In this document: positions 8,766-17,427 of the stretch, piece by piece
How positions within the stretch are numbered: position 1 is the first letter of the stretch
How the letters are laid out: each line of letters starts with the position of its first letter
Assembly: GCF_003205835.1 (NCBI RefSeq)
Contig: NZ_CP029773.1
Coordinates: 2,822,501 to 2,886,500 of the forward strand
From: Stenotrophomonas maltophilia
GTDB lineage: Bacteria; Pseudomonadota; Gammaproteobacteria; Xanthomonadales; Xanthomonadaceae
Length of the DNA: 64,000 nucleotides
Direction: 5' to 3'
Position numbers and translations under genes: made by a program
The notes under the pieces: generated by a model
Told to the model about the DNA's origin: nothing
Databases searched by the model: none
What the model saw: only the letters and a program-made list of their open reading frames with translations

Positions 8766-9647
8766 ATGCAAGACAGTGCCAAATCGAATAGAACGCTGTT
8801 CGAACTGGACCTGCTGCGGGCGCTGGTGATGGTGGCCGACTGCGGCAGCTTCACCACGGCGGCCACGCGCCTGCATTCGACCCAGTCCACGGTCAGCCAG
8901 AAGGTGCGCCGGCTGGAGGAACTGGCCGGGCATCGCCTGCTCGAACGCGGCCACCGCGACGTGCACCCCACCGACGCCGGTCATACCCTGCTCGGCTACG
9001 CGCGGCGCATGCTCGACCTGAACGAGGAAATGGCGCAGGCGCTGGCCGGCGCCACCGTGGAAACCGCGGTGCGCATCGGCGTGCCCGAGGACTTCGTCAA
9101 CGCACAGACCACGCGCATGCTGGCCGCTTTCAGCCGCCGCCACCCACAGGTGAAACTGGAGATCAGCAGCGGTCTCAGCCGCGACCTTGCGCACGGCTTC
9201 GACCACGGCGAGCTGGATCTTGTGCTGGTCAAGCAACGCCGCAACACGCGCCAGGCGGTGCACTGCCGGCGCGAGCCGATGCACTGGATCGACAGCCTGC
9301 GCAGCAGCTGCCTGCAGCAGGACCCGTTGCCGCTGGTCACCTTTCCGCCGCGCGGGTTGTACCGCGACGAGATGATCCACGCCGTGGAGGCGCTGGGCCT
9401 GCGCTGGCGCATCGCCTTCACCAGTTCGTCGCTGAGTGGCATCCAGGGCGCGGTGGCCGATGGCATCGGCATCAGCCTGCTGCCGCGCCGCGCGGTCACC
9501 CGCGATCACCGCATCATCGATGGCGAACGCGAGCTGCCGGTGATCGACAATTACGAGATCGGCCTGCTGCATCGTGCCGACGCCGACGATGCCGTGCGAG
9601 CGCTGGCCAGCGAACTGTGGCGCCAGGTGCAGCGCGAACCGGACTGA
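8766..9647 (+). CDS. LysR-family transcriptional regulator
   Basis: A 293-aa protein with the LysR winged HTH at residues 9-68 (LLRALVMVADCGSFTTAA, then STVSQKVRRLEELAG and HPTDAG) and a periplasmic-binding-protein-like effector domain. It is transcribed divergently from the ankyrin lipoprotein/amidohydrolase pair, the classical arrangement for LysR proteins that control the neighbouring operon. Ligand unknown. Confidence 0.9.
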   Translation: MQDSAKSNRTLFELDLLRALVMVADCGSFTTAATRLHSTQSTVSQKVRRLEELAGHRLLERGHRDVHPTDAGHTLLGYARRMLDLNEEMAQALAGATVETAVRIGVPEDFVNAQTTRMLAAFSRRHPQVKLEISSGLSRDLAHGFDHGELDLVLVKQRRNTRQAVHCRREPMHWIDSLRSSCLQQDPLPLVTFPPRGLYRDEMIHAVEALGLRWRIAFTSSSLSGIQGAVADGIGISLLPRRAVTRDHRIIDGERELPVIDNYEIGLLHRADADDAVRALASELWRQVQREPD

Positions 9648-9661
9648 GCACCGCACCAGAG

Positions 9662-9684
9662 GTAGTGCCGGCCGCTGGCCGGCA
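9662..9684 (+). repeat. SMAG-type palindrome (GTAG head)
   Basis: GTAG plus TGCCGGCCGCTGGCCGGCA, identical over the hairpin to the copy at 6176. It lies 15 bp after the LysR stop. The rest of the 173-bp gap to the next gene shows no clear signal. Confidence 0.82.
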
Positions 9685-9820
9685 ACCTCGACAGCCACAT
9701 TGTCCAGCGCCGGCATGGATCTCGCGCATTGATCATCGATATCTGATCAGACCTGCCGCACCAGGGCACTGCATCGACGGCTACAGTGCCTGTTGTTTCC
9801 GTGCTCCACGGCGCCTTGCC

Positions 9821-10258
9821 ATGTCCGACGAAATCCCCGCCCGCTTCGATCCCCTGCCCGCTGCCCTGCAGACACATCTGCAGCACCAGCGTTCGCTGAT
9901 CGCTGCGCGCGTGGCCGCCGGCTTTCCGACGCTACCGGTGCAGTGGCCGCTGCCGGCCGCCACACTGCAGCGCGTGATCGATGCCGAGCTGATCGACCGC
10001 GACGACTGCGATGGCTGGGAAGCACTGGGCGTGGCGTTCGGCGATACCCTGGCCCAGCGCGTGCCGGGCCTGGCCTGGATGCAGGTCACCGATGCCTGGG
10101 GCATTGATGCGGTGCTGCGTTATGCCGACAGCAGCCTGCAGATCGGCGCCAGCACGCTGCTGCTCAAGCGCGTCGAGCAGGGCGAGGTCATCGACATCGC
10201 CCATCTGCTGGCGTGGCTGGAAGAGTTCGTCGCTACCCGCGCCGACGATTACGTCTGA
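9821..10258 (+). CDS. DUF3806-like small protein
   Basis: A 145-aa soluble protein with no leader or TM segment. The segment WEALGVAFGDTLAQRVPGL, followed by DAVLRYADSSLQIGASTLL, resembles the DUF3806 family, whose function is not established. Start ATG 9821 is the first Met that excludes the SMAG repeat upstream. It is monocistronic and followed directly by SMAG-type repeats. Confidence 0.7.
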   Translation: MSDEIPARFDPLPAALQTHLQHQRSLIAARVAAGFPTLPVQWPLPAATLQRVIDAELIDRDDCDGWEALGVAFGDTLAQRVPGLAWMQVTDAWGIDAVLRYADSSLQIGASTLLLKRVEQGEVIDIAHLLAWLEEFVATRADDYV

Positions 10259-10260
10259 AA

Positions 10261-10311
10261 AGCCGCCAAGCGTGGCTCGGCGCTACACGGGTTGGCCCGG
10301 CGCGGATCTAC
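10261..10311 (-). repeat. SMAG-type pair overlapping a stop codon
   Basis: On the minus strand two GTAG-headed units follow each other: GTAGATCCGCGCCGGGCCAA (from 10311) and GTAGCGCCGAGCCACGCTTG (from 10286). The TAG of the first unit's head is the actual stop codon (10308-10310) of the amidohydrolase gene. Confidence 0.65.
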
Positions 10312-11468
10312 AGCCAGCGACCGTCAACCACTACGCGTCGTTCCACCGGCACTGCGGCCACCGCCGCCGGGCCATGGTCCGCACGCACCGCCACGAAGGT
10401 GGCCGGATGCCCTTCCACAAGACCGTATTGCGGCAGCCCGATCACCTGCGCGGCCTGGGTGGTCACCATGTCCAGCGCCAGCATCAGGTCGGCATCGGTA
10501 TGGAAGCCGGAGCGGTAGCCCAGCAGCATCGCCCGTTGCAGCAGGTCGCCGTTGCCATACGGCCACCAGCAGTCACGGATGTTGTCGTTGCCGGCAAACA
10601 CGCGCACGCCGGCATCATGCAGCGCGCGCAGCGGCGGGAACGGATGATCACCCGGCGCGTTGCTCATGATCGCCACACCCGCCGTGGCCAGTGCTTCGCC
10701 CACCTGCAGCGCGCGCGCCAGCGGCACGTCACCCAGCGAATAGGCATGGCTGACCGCCACCCGCCCCTGCAGACCTGCCGCCCGCGTACGAGCAGCGATG
10801 CGCAGCAGCTGGGCCAGGCCGGTTTCGCCGGGCTCATGCAGGTGAATGTCCAGCTGCACGCCATAGCGCTCGGCCAGGCCGAACAGCAGCGCCAGCTGGC
10901 CTTCGGCATCGCCATCGAGCGTGGTGGGGTCGATGCCACCGAGCACCTCCACGCCAGCGGCGAGCGCCTGCTCCAGTACGGCGGCGGTACCCGGGCAGGA
11001 CATCACGCCGGCCTGTGGGAACGCCACCAGCTGGACATGCATGATGTCGGCACAGCGCAATGCGGCCTCGCGCACCGCTTCGAGATGGCCGAGCCCGGTG
11101 CTGGCGTCGATATCGACATGGCAGCGCATCGCCACCGTACCGAAAGCACTGCACTGGCGGATCAGCGCCTCGGCACGATCGACCATCGGCGCCGCAGCCG
11201 CCACTGCCGCCTTTTCCACCGCCAGCCGCTCACGCAGGCTGTTCACCGGCTGATGCGGGTGCCAACGGTCGCCGACGAAGCTCTTGTCGAGGTGAATGTG
11301 GCCATCGACCAGCCCGGGCAGCACCGCGAAGCCCTCCAGATCGACGCATTCCGCCTCATCGGCAGGCACAGCATCGCCATTGAGCCCGCTGATGCGGCCA
11401 TCACGGATATGGAAATGCAGCGGTGCGCCATCGCGGTCAACGCCACCGTGGACGAACTGCAGGGTCAT
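10308..11468 (-). CDS. Cytosine deaminase-like amidohydrolase (CodA family)
   Basis: A 386-aa cytoplasmic enzyme. LPGLVDGHIHLDKSF carries the HxH metal motif and the Asp-Lys typical of the cytosine/isoguanine deaminase subgroup; further ligands are in RCHVDID, LDIHLHEPGE, VSHAYSLGD and VFAGNDNIRD (catalytic Asp). Expected reaction is hydrolytic deamination of a pyrimidine or related N-heterocycle; exact substrate unknown. The Met at 11468 is chosen because GGAG lies 8 bp upstream; earlier in-frame Met codons lack it. Confidence 0.86.
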   Translation of the reverse strand: MTLQFVHGGVDRDGAPLHFHIRDGRISGLNGDAVPADEAECVDLEGFAVLPGLVDGHIHLDKSFVGDRWHPHQPVNSLRERLAVEKAAVAAAAPMVDRAEALIRQCSAFGTVAMRCHVDIDASTGLGHLEAVREAALRCADIMHVQLVAFPQAGVMSCPGTAAVLEQALAAGVEVLGGIDPTTLDGDAEGQLALLFGLAERYGVQLDIHLHEPGETGLAQLLRIAARTRAAGLQGRVAVSHAYSLGDVPLARALQVGEALATAGVAIMSNAPGDHPFPPLRALHDAGVRVFAGNDNIRDCWWPYGNGDLLQRAMLLGYRSGFHTDADLMLALDMVTTQAAQVIGLPQYGLVEGHPATFVAVRADHGPAAVAAVPVERRVVVDGRWL

Positions 11469-11651
11469 CGGGAACTCCAGGAAAGCCAGGACTGGCGCCA
11501 TCCTGCGCCTCGACACAACCATCGGCCAACGAAATATCTGGATGGCACGCATTCACCAGAGCGATGAATGCCCCTGCGACCGCCGGTCGCAGCGACACCG
11601 TGCACACCGCTGAACGGGTACCATAGGCGCCTGTTTCCGCTGTGATGCCGC

Positions 11652-12293
11652 ATGGGCCCGTCCGACCGCCACGATCGTCTCCGCCGCTGGCAGGCCGCGT
11701 CCCTGCTCGCCGCCGCGCCGATCGCCAGCCTGTCCGCCACTGATGCTGCGGCCGCTGCGCCGCTGCAGTCGCCGCCGGGCCAGCAGCGCATCGCCCCGGC
11801 TGCACTCGTCGAGCGCCTGCACCAGCGCGTGCTGTCCGGACAGAGCGCGACCGCCACCCTGGAACACTGGTGCGCCGAACATGGGCTGGCCGAACAGGCA
11901 AGGGTCCGCGCGGTGCGCATGCACGGCCAGGACAAGACGGCACCGGCCGACGTGCTGCAGGCACTGGGCGCGAAACCCGGCACCGACCTGCGCTATCGCC
12001 GCGTGCAGCTGGTCTGCGGCAGCCGCGTGCTGTCCGAGGCCGACAACTGGTACCTGCCTGGCCACCTCAGCCCGGCCATGAACCAGGTACTGGACAGCAC
12101 CGACGAACCGTTCGGTCGCGTGGTCGGTCCGCTGGGCTTCCAGCGCCAGACCCTGGCCGACCAGACCTTCTGGCCGCCACGCGGGGAAGGCGACCACGGC
12201 GTGATCCTGGAAGTGCGCGCTCTGCTGCGTGACCGCCAGCAGCAGCCTTTCAGCTACGTCATCGAGTCGTACCTGCTGCAGGCGCTTCCGTAA
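11652..12293 (+). CDS. Chorismate-lyase-like protein (UbiC/DUF98-like fold)
   Basis: A 213-aa protein. An Ala-rich N-terminal stretch with an RRWQAASLLAAAP twin-Arg-like leader precedes a domain with VLSEADNWYLPGHLSPAMN and PFGRVVGPLGFQRQT, the pattern of chorismate lyase (UbiC)/UTRA-fold proteins. In true UbiC the enzyme makes 4-hydroxybenzoate and pyruvate from chorismate. Export of such a protein would be unusual, so a non-enzymatic ligand-binding role is also possible. Confidence in fold is moderate, in activity low. Confidence 0.6.
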   Translation: MGPSDRHDRLRRWQAASLLAAAPIASLSATDAAAAAPLQSPPGQQRIAPAALVERLHQRVLSGQSATATLEHWCAEHGLAEQARVRAVRMHGQDKTAPADVLQALGAKPGTDLRYRRVQLVCGSRVLSEADNWYLPGHLSPAMNQVLDSTDEPFGRVVGPLGFQRQTLADQTFWPPRGEGDHGVILEVRALLRDRQQQPFSYVIESYLLQALP

Positions 12294-12322
12294 CGCGCCC
12301 TGGCGCCGGGCATCCGCCGGTG

Positions 12323-12949
12323 CTACGGGCCCGCCATGCCGTTGGCGGCCGGGTCCACCGAGAACACGAAACGCCCACCGTGCTGGTCCCTGCCCCATGT
12401 CATCGGCGCCGTGGCAAGGCTGTAGACCGGGGCCGCCTTGTCCATGCCGATTGCTTCGGACCAGGCACTGAAATCCTCATCGGTGCGGCTGCGGATCTCG
12501 CCAACACACAGGCTGTAGCCGCAGGCAAGGGACACCAGCGTGCCGTCCTGGCCCATGAGCCGGCTGGCGGCCGTCCTGTACAGGCGGGTCAGGTCCTGCA
12601 CTTCGGGGTGGCCGGCCGCATCGCGCTCGAACTGGCTGATTGCCTGCGCGAAAGCCTTGTCGGAACCCAGCAGCGCCTCGCTCTTCTGCACGGACACCGC
12701 ACCCTCGCTCAGCAGCATGCGCTCGCCCTCGAGGAAGTGCCCCTCCGTTCGCGCGGGCCCAGCGGCAGCCGTCGTGGCGCTCGATGCCGTTGCCGCGCGC
12801 GATGGCCCAGCGTGCTCCGCTGGCTGCGCGTGAGGCTGCGCAGGCCCAGCATTGGCCACCTCCGCGGCATCCTCCACGCTGGCCGCCTGCTTGCCACTGC
12901 AACCTGTAACAGCCAGCACTGCAATCACGCTCCACACCCTGACATCCAT
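12323..12949 (-). CDS. Lipoprotein of unknown function
   Basis: A 208-aa protein with a lipoprotein signal (VWSVIAVLAVTGCSG, lipid Cys about 17), then a low-complexity Ala/Pro/Thr linker to about residue 65 and a folded domain with two Cys (SLACGYSLCVGEI). The domain is not recognised. Start ATG 12949 has GGAGGAGG with a 6-bp spacer, whereas the ATG two codons earlier is too close to it. It lies downstream of the TonB receptor but beyond a strong terminator, so it is probably independently expressed. Confidence 0.7.
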   Translation of the reverse strand: MDVRVWSVIAVLAVTGCSGKQAASVEDAAEVANAGPAQPHAQPAEHAGPSRAATASSATTAAAGPARTEGHFLEGERMLLSEGAVSVQKSEALLGSDKAFAQAISQFERDAAGHPEVQDLTRLYRTAASRLMGQDGTLVSLACGYSLCVGEIRSRTDEDFSAWSEAIGMDKAAPVYSLATAPMTWGRDQHGGRFVFSVDPAANGMAGP

Positions 12950-13013
12950 GCGCATCCTCCTCCGGGTAGCGTCACAGCATGCCACGCACGCAGCGGCTAC
13001 ACGGGTGCGCTGC

Positions 13014-13045
13014 ACAAAGAAAAGCCCGGCAATGCCGGGCCTTTC
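13014..13045 (-). terminator. Intrinsic terminator of the TonB receptor gene
   Basis: On the minus strand AAAGGCCCGGCATTGCCGGGCTTT forms a 10-bp stem with small loop and is followed by a T-rich run (TTTTCTTTG). It starts 15 bp after the receptor stop codon. Confidence 0.85.
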
Positions 13046-13059
13046 GTTCGCCTGCAGGA

Positions 13060-15786
13060 TCAACGGAACCGGTAGTCCAGCTGCACCCAGTACTGGCGGC
13101 CATACGGATCGTAGTTGCCGACCGGATAGAACGGCCAGCCGCCTCCGTTCTTGTCCGCCGGCGGGCGGCTGTCACGCAGGTTGTTGACAATCACACCCAC
13201 CGACAGATTCTCGCCGAACTGGCGGAACACGCTGGCGTTGTAGGTCATGTACGGCGCGATGCGGCCACTGCCATCGGTCTTCGGCAGCGAGCCGAAGCGG
13301 TTGCCGTACAGCGTGGTGGTCCAGTCACCCTGGTTCCAGGTGATGCTGCCGTTGGCCTTGCTGCGCCACTGGTAGTCGTCCAACGAATTGCGGATGTCAC
13401 GCTCCGGATCATCGGAGAACTGTCGGTATTTGTGCTCCAGCACCACGGTGTAGGCCAGGCGCGTGGTGAAGCGGCCATAGCGGCCGGCATCGAAACGCCA
13501 GTTGCCCTTCAGGTCCAGGCCGCGAACCGATTCGGAGGCCGCATTGATCGGATTGATCAGCACACGGGTCACCTGGTCCGGCTGCACGGTGGCATTGGGC
13601 GGATTGCGGATCACCCGCGACAGCGCGTCCTGGCACAGCGGCGAACCGATATCGCGCGCTTCGCCGCCCAGCGTGCGGCCCAGCCGGCAATCGGCCTCGT
13701 CGCGCAGGATACGGCTGGTATCGAGGCTGGTCACCTCGTTGTCGATGCGGATGTCGTAGTAGTCGGCACTGAAATCCAGCCCGGCCAGCGGCGACCAGAC
13801 CACACCGAAGCCATACGACTTGGCCGTTTCCGGCTGCAGCTGCGCGTTGGCACGGTTGCTGTAGTCGATCGACAGGCCGTTGTAGTCGCAGTTGTCATAC
13901 GACTGGCCGGCGGTGCGGCAGCGCCAGTAGTCGGTCATGCCCGGGTTGTAGCCACGGGTCTCGGTAGCGAACACGTAGTTCATGTCCGGCGCACGGAAGC
14001 TGGTCGCCGCAGAGCCGCGGATCAGCAGGCTCTCGATCGGGCGGAACTCGACACCGAAGCTCCAGGTCGCCTTGCCGATGTGCTCGCCGCCGGCACGGTA
14101 CTGGTCATAGCGTCCGGCCAGCGTGGTGGTCAGCGACTGCAGCAGCGGCAGCTGCAGTTCCACACCCGCGGCGTAGCGGTCACGCTCGCCGCCGGCACCG
14201 ATACCGGCGCTGGTGTTCCAGAATTCACCGGTTCCCAGCCGCGGGTCCGGGCGGTTGCGGTAGCCCTGGCTGCCGGCTTCGACCACCGCTGCCAACGCAG
14301 CGTCACCACCGGGCAGCGCGAACAGGCGGCCGTTGACGCTGGTGCTGAAGGTCTGCAGCCACGCCGCGTTGCGGCTTTCCTGGTAGCCGGACAGGCCCTG
14401 GTACTCCTCCGGCGTCAGCGGTTTGAACAGTCGTGCCGGGTCCGGTGCATAGATCTCGACGCCGTTGCGCACGCCCAGCTTCGGGCCAAGCAGGTATTCG
14501 TTGATGCCGGCCAGCAGCACCGGACGACGGGTACGGTTCTCGTAGCGCGAACGGCTGTAGACCGCTTCGTAGTCCCAGCCGCTGTCGCCGATCTGGCCAC
14601 GCGCGCCGACGTTGAACGACCACGAGTTTTCCAGGAAACGGTTCGCGTTGCGCGGCAGGCCACCGATTTCTTCCGGCGCGAAGCGGCGGTACCAGCTTTC
14701 CAGGTTGCCGGTGGTCCGGTTGTAGAAGTAGTTGCGGGCCGAGGTCCAGGTAGGCGCACGGGTGTTGTTGGTGATGCGCGCACTGCCCACCGCCAGATCG
14801 GCGAACAGATCGGTGGTCTCGTTGACGTGGAAGGTCAGCAGGCCATAGCCGTTGAGGTTGCGCTTCTGGGTCTGCACGGTCCAGTAGCTGGCGGCGGCCT
14901 CGTTGCTGCCGCAGTACCACCCCTGGCGCGGGTTGTTGGCGCGGAACACGCTGCCGCCATAGATGCCCGACGCCGCGTCGCAGCCAGTGACGCCCGGATC
15001 GATGTTGCGGCCAGTGGCGGCATTGCGGCGATAGGCGATCGCAGTCGCCTGCGGCGCCTTGCCGGCCGGATCATCGTCCAGCGAATCCATGAAGTCGCGC
15101 TGGCGCGCATGGATCGCCTTGCGCACATCGAACTCGAAGCCGAACAGCGCGTCCCAACGCTCGCCGGAACTGCCACCGACCACCTGCACGCGCTGGTTGT
15201 CACCGCCGCCCTGCTGGGTGCCGCCAGCGCGCACGTTCACGTCCACACCCTCAAAGCGGTCCTTGAGGATGATGTTGACCACGCCGGCGATCGCATCGGA
15301 GCCGTACACCGCCGACGCACCTGCCGCCAGGACCTCGATGCGCTCGATCAGCGCACTGGGAATGTTGGCCAGGTTGACCACGTTCACCGAGCCCTCATAG
15401 GCCAGCGGGTAGTCGGCCTGGCGACGACCGTTGACCAGCACCAGCGTGCGGTTCGGACCCAGCCCGCGCAGGTTGATGGTGTTGGCGGCCGGGGTGAAGG
15501 TGTTGCCGAAGTCCTCGCCCTGCACGTTGCCGGTGTTCTCGGTCAGCGCGCTCAGCGCATCGAACGCGTTGCGGTAGCCCTGCGCGTCGATCTGCTCGCG
15601 GCTGATCACCGTCACCGGCGACGGCCCTTCGACGCTGGCGCGTGGAATGCGCGAGCCGGTGACCTTCACTTCCTGCAGCGAGGTGGGTGCGCTTTCCTGC
15701 GCGAAGGCCGGCAACGAGACCAGCATCAGGGACGACAGCGCGAGCACCAGCGGACGCGGGCGCAGCGCCTTGTGGGAGGCGGACAT
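13060..15786 (-). CDS. TonB-dependent outer-membrane receptor
   Basis: A 908-aa protein with a signal peptide (LVLALSSLMLVSLPAFA, cleavage near residue 29), then a plug domain (VTVISREQIDAQGYRN, LRGLGPNRTLVLVNGRRQ, IERIEVLAAGASAVYGSDA) and a 22-strand barrel ending in WVQLDYRFR. The LxxVxVTGSRIPR segment after the leader is the region where a TonB box would lie. The LRGLGPNRTLVL/AGASAVYGSDAIAGVVN type is common in Xanthomonadaceae and Caulobacterales for peptide, polyphenol or carbohydrate uptake; substrate unknown. It is divergent from the acetyltransferase and ends in its own terminator. Confidence 0.93.
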   Translation of the reverse strand: MSASHKALRPRPLVLALSSLMLVSLPAFAQESAPTSLQEVKVTGSRIPRASVEGPSPVTVISREQIDAQGYRNAFDALSALTENTGNVQGEDFGNTFTPAANTINLRGLGPNRTLVLVNGRRQADYPLAYEGSVNVVNLANIPSALIERIEVLAAGASAVYGSDAIAGVVNIILKDRFEGVDVNVRAGGTQQGGGDNQRVQVVGGSSGERWDALFGFEFDVRKAIHARQRDFMDSLDDDPAGKAPQATAIAYRRNAATGRNIDPGVTGCDAASGIYGGSVFRANNPRQGWYCGSNEAAASYWTVQTQKRNLNGYGLLTFHVNETTDLFADLAVGSARITNNTRAPTWTSARNYFYNRTTGNLESWYRRFAPEEIGGLPRNANRFLENSWSFNVGARGQIGDSGWDYEAVYSRSRYENRTRRPVLLAGINEYLLGPKLGVRNGVEIYAPDPARLFKPLTPEEYQGLSGYQESRNAAWLQTFSTSVNGRLFALPGGDAALAAVVEAGSQGYRNRPDPRLGTGEFWNTSAGIGAGGERDRYAAGVELQLPLLQSLTTTLAGRYDQYRAGGEHIGKATWSFGVEFRPIESLLIRGSAATSFRAPDMNYVFATETRGYNPGMTDYWRCRTAGQSYDNCDYNGLSIDYSNRANAQLQPETAKSYGFGVVWSPLAGLDFSADYYDIRIDNEVTSLDTSRILRDEADCRLGRTLGGEARDIGSPLCQDALSRVIRNPPNATVQPDQVTRVLINPINAASESVRGLDLKGNWRFDAGRYGRFTTRLAYTVVLEHKYRQFSDDPERDIRNSLDDYQWRSKANGSITWNQGDWTTTLYGNRFGSLPKTDGSGRIAPYMTYNASVFRQFGENLSVGVIVNNLRDSRPPADKNGGGWPFYPVGNYDPYGRQYWVQLDYRFR

Positions 15787-16001
15787 GGGCTTCCTGGGGG
15801 AGTGGGTGGTGGTACGGGGCCAGCGGCCTGTGCGGCACATAACGATCCCGTAACGAAAGTGTCCTGAATGGGGGGGGTCAACGGAAATGACCAGCCCTGA
15901 TGGGCTTATGCCTGAACCGAATCAGACCCGGCCCCAGGCCCGCCCCGTTTTTGCAATGTTTTGAATGGTCTGGCTCTGCGGGCGAGGCCATCGTTGCCGG
16001 A

Positions 16002-16601
16002 ATGATGACCTCGTACCCGACCCCTACCCTTCCCCCCCTGCGCCCGGTGCTGCGCCGCCACCTGCTGCAGTTGCAGGCAGCGCCGGTCACCCTGCGTCCG
16101 TTCCAACGCACCGATCTGCCAGGCTGGCGCCTGTTCGATGACCGCCGCCGGCGCGGCCGCCGTCACCCCGGCGGCATCGACGAGGAGGCCCGCTTTCTCG
16201 CCCACATGCATCGTTCCCGCCTGGAGCAGGACAACGACCAGCTGCTGCTGGGGGTGTTCGACGATGAACACAGCACGGTGCTGGACCAGCTGCACATCCG
16301 GCTGCAGTCACTGCACGCGCGCAGCGCCGAACTGTTGTCGCTGCAGCATTGGCACCCGCATGCCGATGCCGCGCTGCGGGCACTGTGCCCGTTCCTGTTC
16401 GAGGATGTCGGCCTGCATCGCCTGTTCGTGATGCTGCCGCCGGACTGCAGCGCGCCATTCGCCAACGCGCTGCGAGCCTTCGGCTTCGAACAGGAAGGCG
16501 TGCTGCGCGACCATCATCTGGGCCTGGAGGGCTGGCAGGACCGCCAGTTGCTGGCACTGACCGCGCCGATGTGGCGCCGCCAGCATCCGGCGCTGGACTA
16601 G
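16002..16601 (+). CDS. GNAT-like acetyltransferase
   Basis: A 199-aa protein with the layout of RimJ/RimL-type N-acetyltransferases: VTLRPFQRTDLPGW at the start, FEDVGLHRLFVMLPPDC and FANALRAFGFEQEGVLRDH near the end. The acetyl-CoA loop is poorly conserved, so activity is uncertain. Starts at 16002 and 16005 are equivalent. Its last 4 bp overlap the convergent cdh gene. The 215-bp spacer to the TonB receptor contains a run of nine G (15870s) and no other evident signal. Confidence 0.65.
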   Translation: MMTSYPTPTLPPLRPVLRRHLLQLQAAPVTLRPFQRTDLPGWRLFDDRRRRGRRHPGGIDEEARFLAHMHRSRLEQDNDQLLLGVFDDEHSTVLDQLHIRLQSLHARSAELLSLQHWHPHADAALRALCPFLFEDVGLHRLFVMLPPDCSAPFANALRAFGFEQEGVLRDHHLGLEGWQDRQLLALTAPMWRRQHPALD

Positions 16602-17380
16602 CGCACCCGCTCCAGCGCGTTGCCGGCACCGGTCAGCACCGAGCAGGCGTGGTCCTGCAGCTCTTCGGCGCTGGCCTCGTTGCCGGTGCCGGCGTCCACG
16701 CGGGTGGCCAGCAGGATGAAGCCGGGGCCACCCTGCACTGCGTCCCGGCCAGCCACGACCAGGCTCCACTGGCCCACGTCGTCCACGCCTGCGAGGTCAT
16801 GGGCCAGCAGATTGAGCGGATTCGCGGTCAGCTCCGCCCCTGGCAGCAGGCGTGCCTGGTACTGATGGCCGCGCAGCAGCACCGGCAGCGCTGCCCACTG
16901 GGTGCCCAGCTCAGCGGCATGGGCCTCCAGTGCCTGCAGCACGTCGGCACGCAGGCAATCCACGTGGATATGCAGCTGATGCTGCGAGCGGCCATGCGGT
17001 GAATTCAGTGCCAGGCTGGCGACGCTGCGCGGCAGCGGTTGGCCCAGCGCCAGCTCGGTATGGCTGCGCGCCCGCCAGGCCGCCGCGAAGTAGTTCGGTG
17101 CCCCCCGCTGGTAGAGACCGCGGTTCTCGATCCCGCTGACCTTGTCCAGCGGCATCAACAGGAACTGGTAGTCGCCATGCGCATCCTTGACCAGCACATC
17201 GCGCCGATCCGCCGCCGTCTCCACGCGCAGGCAGTCGCCGCGCGGGCCCTCGGCGCCCCGGCAGTCACGCTCGATCAACCGCCACAGCGCATCGGAATGG
17301 GCCGGCGGCGGAGGCGTACTGGCACAGCCAGCCAGAACGGACAGGGACAACAGCAGCAACAGACGGGACACGGCACTCAC
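16598..17380 (-). CDS. cdh: CDP-diacylglycerol pyrophosphatase (Cdh), lipoprotein form
   Basis: A 260-aa protein with a lipoprotein signal (RLLLLLSLSVLAGC, Cys about 19) and the Cdh (HIT-like) domain: SVASLALNSPHGRSQHQLHIHVDC contains the His triad-like HxHxH core. The family hydrolyses CDP-diacylglycerol to phosphatidate and CMP at the membrane. GTG 17380 is taken as start because no ATG gives the leader in frame. It follows the Tle1 phospholipase gene by 47 bp on the same strand, an interesting association with lipid turnover, but co-transcription is only inferred. Confidence 0.85.
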   Translation of the reverse strand: MSAVSRLLLLLSLSVLAGCASTPPPPAHSDALWRLIERDCRGAEGPRGDCLRVETAADRRDVLVKDAHGDYQFLLMPLDKVSGIENRGLYQRGAPNYFAAAWRARSHTELALGQPLPRSVASLALNSPHGRSQHQLHIHVDCLRADVLQALEAHAAELGTQWAALPVLLRGHQYQARLLPGAELTANPLNLLAHDLAGVDDVGQWSLVVAGRDAVQGGPGFILLATRVDAGTGNEASAEELQDHACSVLTGAGNALERVR

Positions 17381-17427
17381 ATCGATGGCACGACCCACGG
17401 CCGCGCCGCCTAGTGTAGCCTGCGCCC

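Noticed and set aside
12294..12337. Possible SMAG-like palindrome between convergent genes
   Set aside because: A CTAC head is present but the stem is imperfect and does not match the clear SMAG copies.
12979..15867. A 962-codon open frame on the plus strand
   Set aside because: Lies antisense to the TonB receptor, lacks any recognisable domain and has the biased composition of a GC-rich shadow frame.
15865..15885. Run of G near the TonB receptor promoter as a phase-variation tract
   Set aside because: The G-run is short and lies outside any visible promoter element or reading frame, so no effect can be argued.
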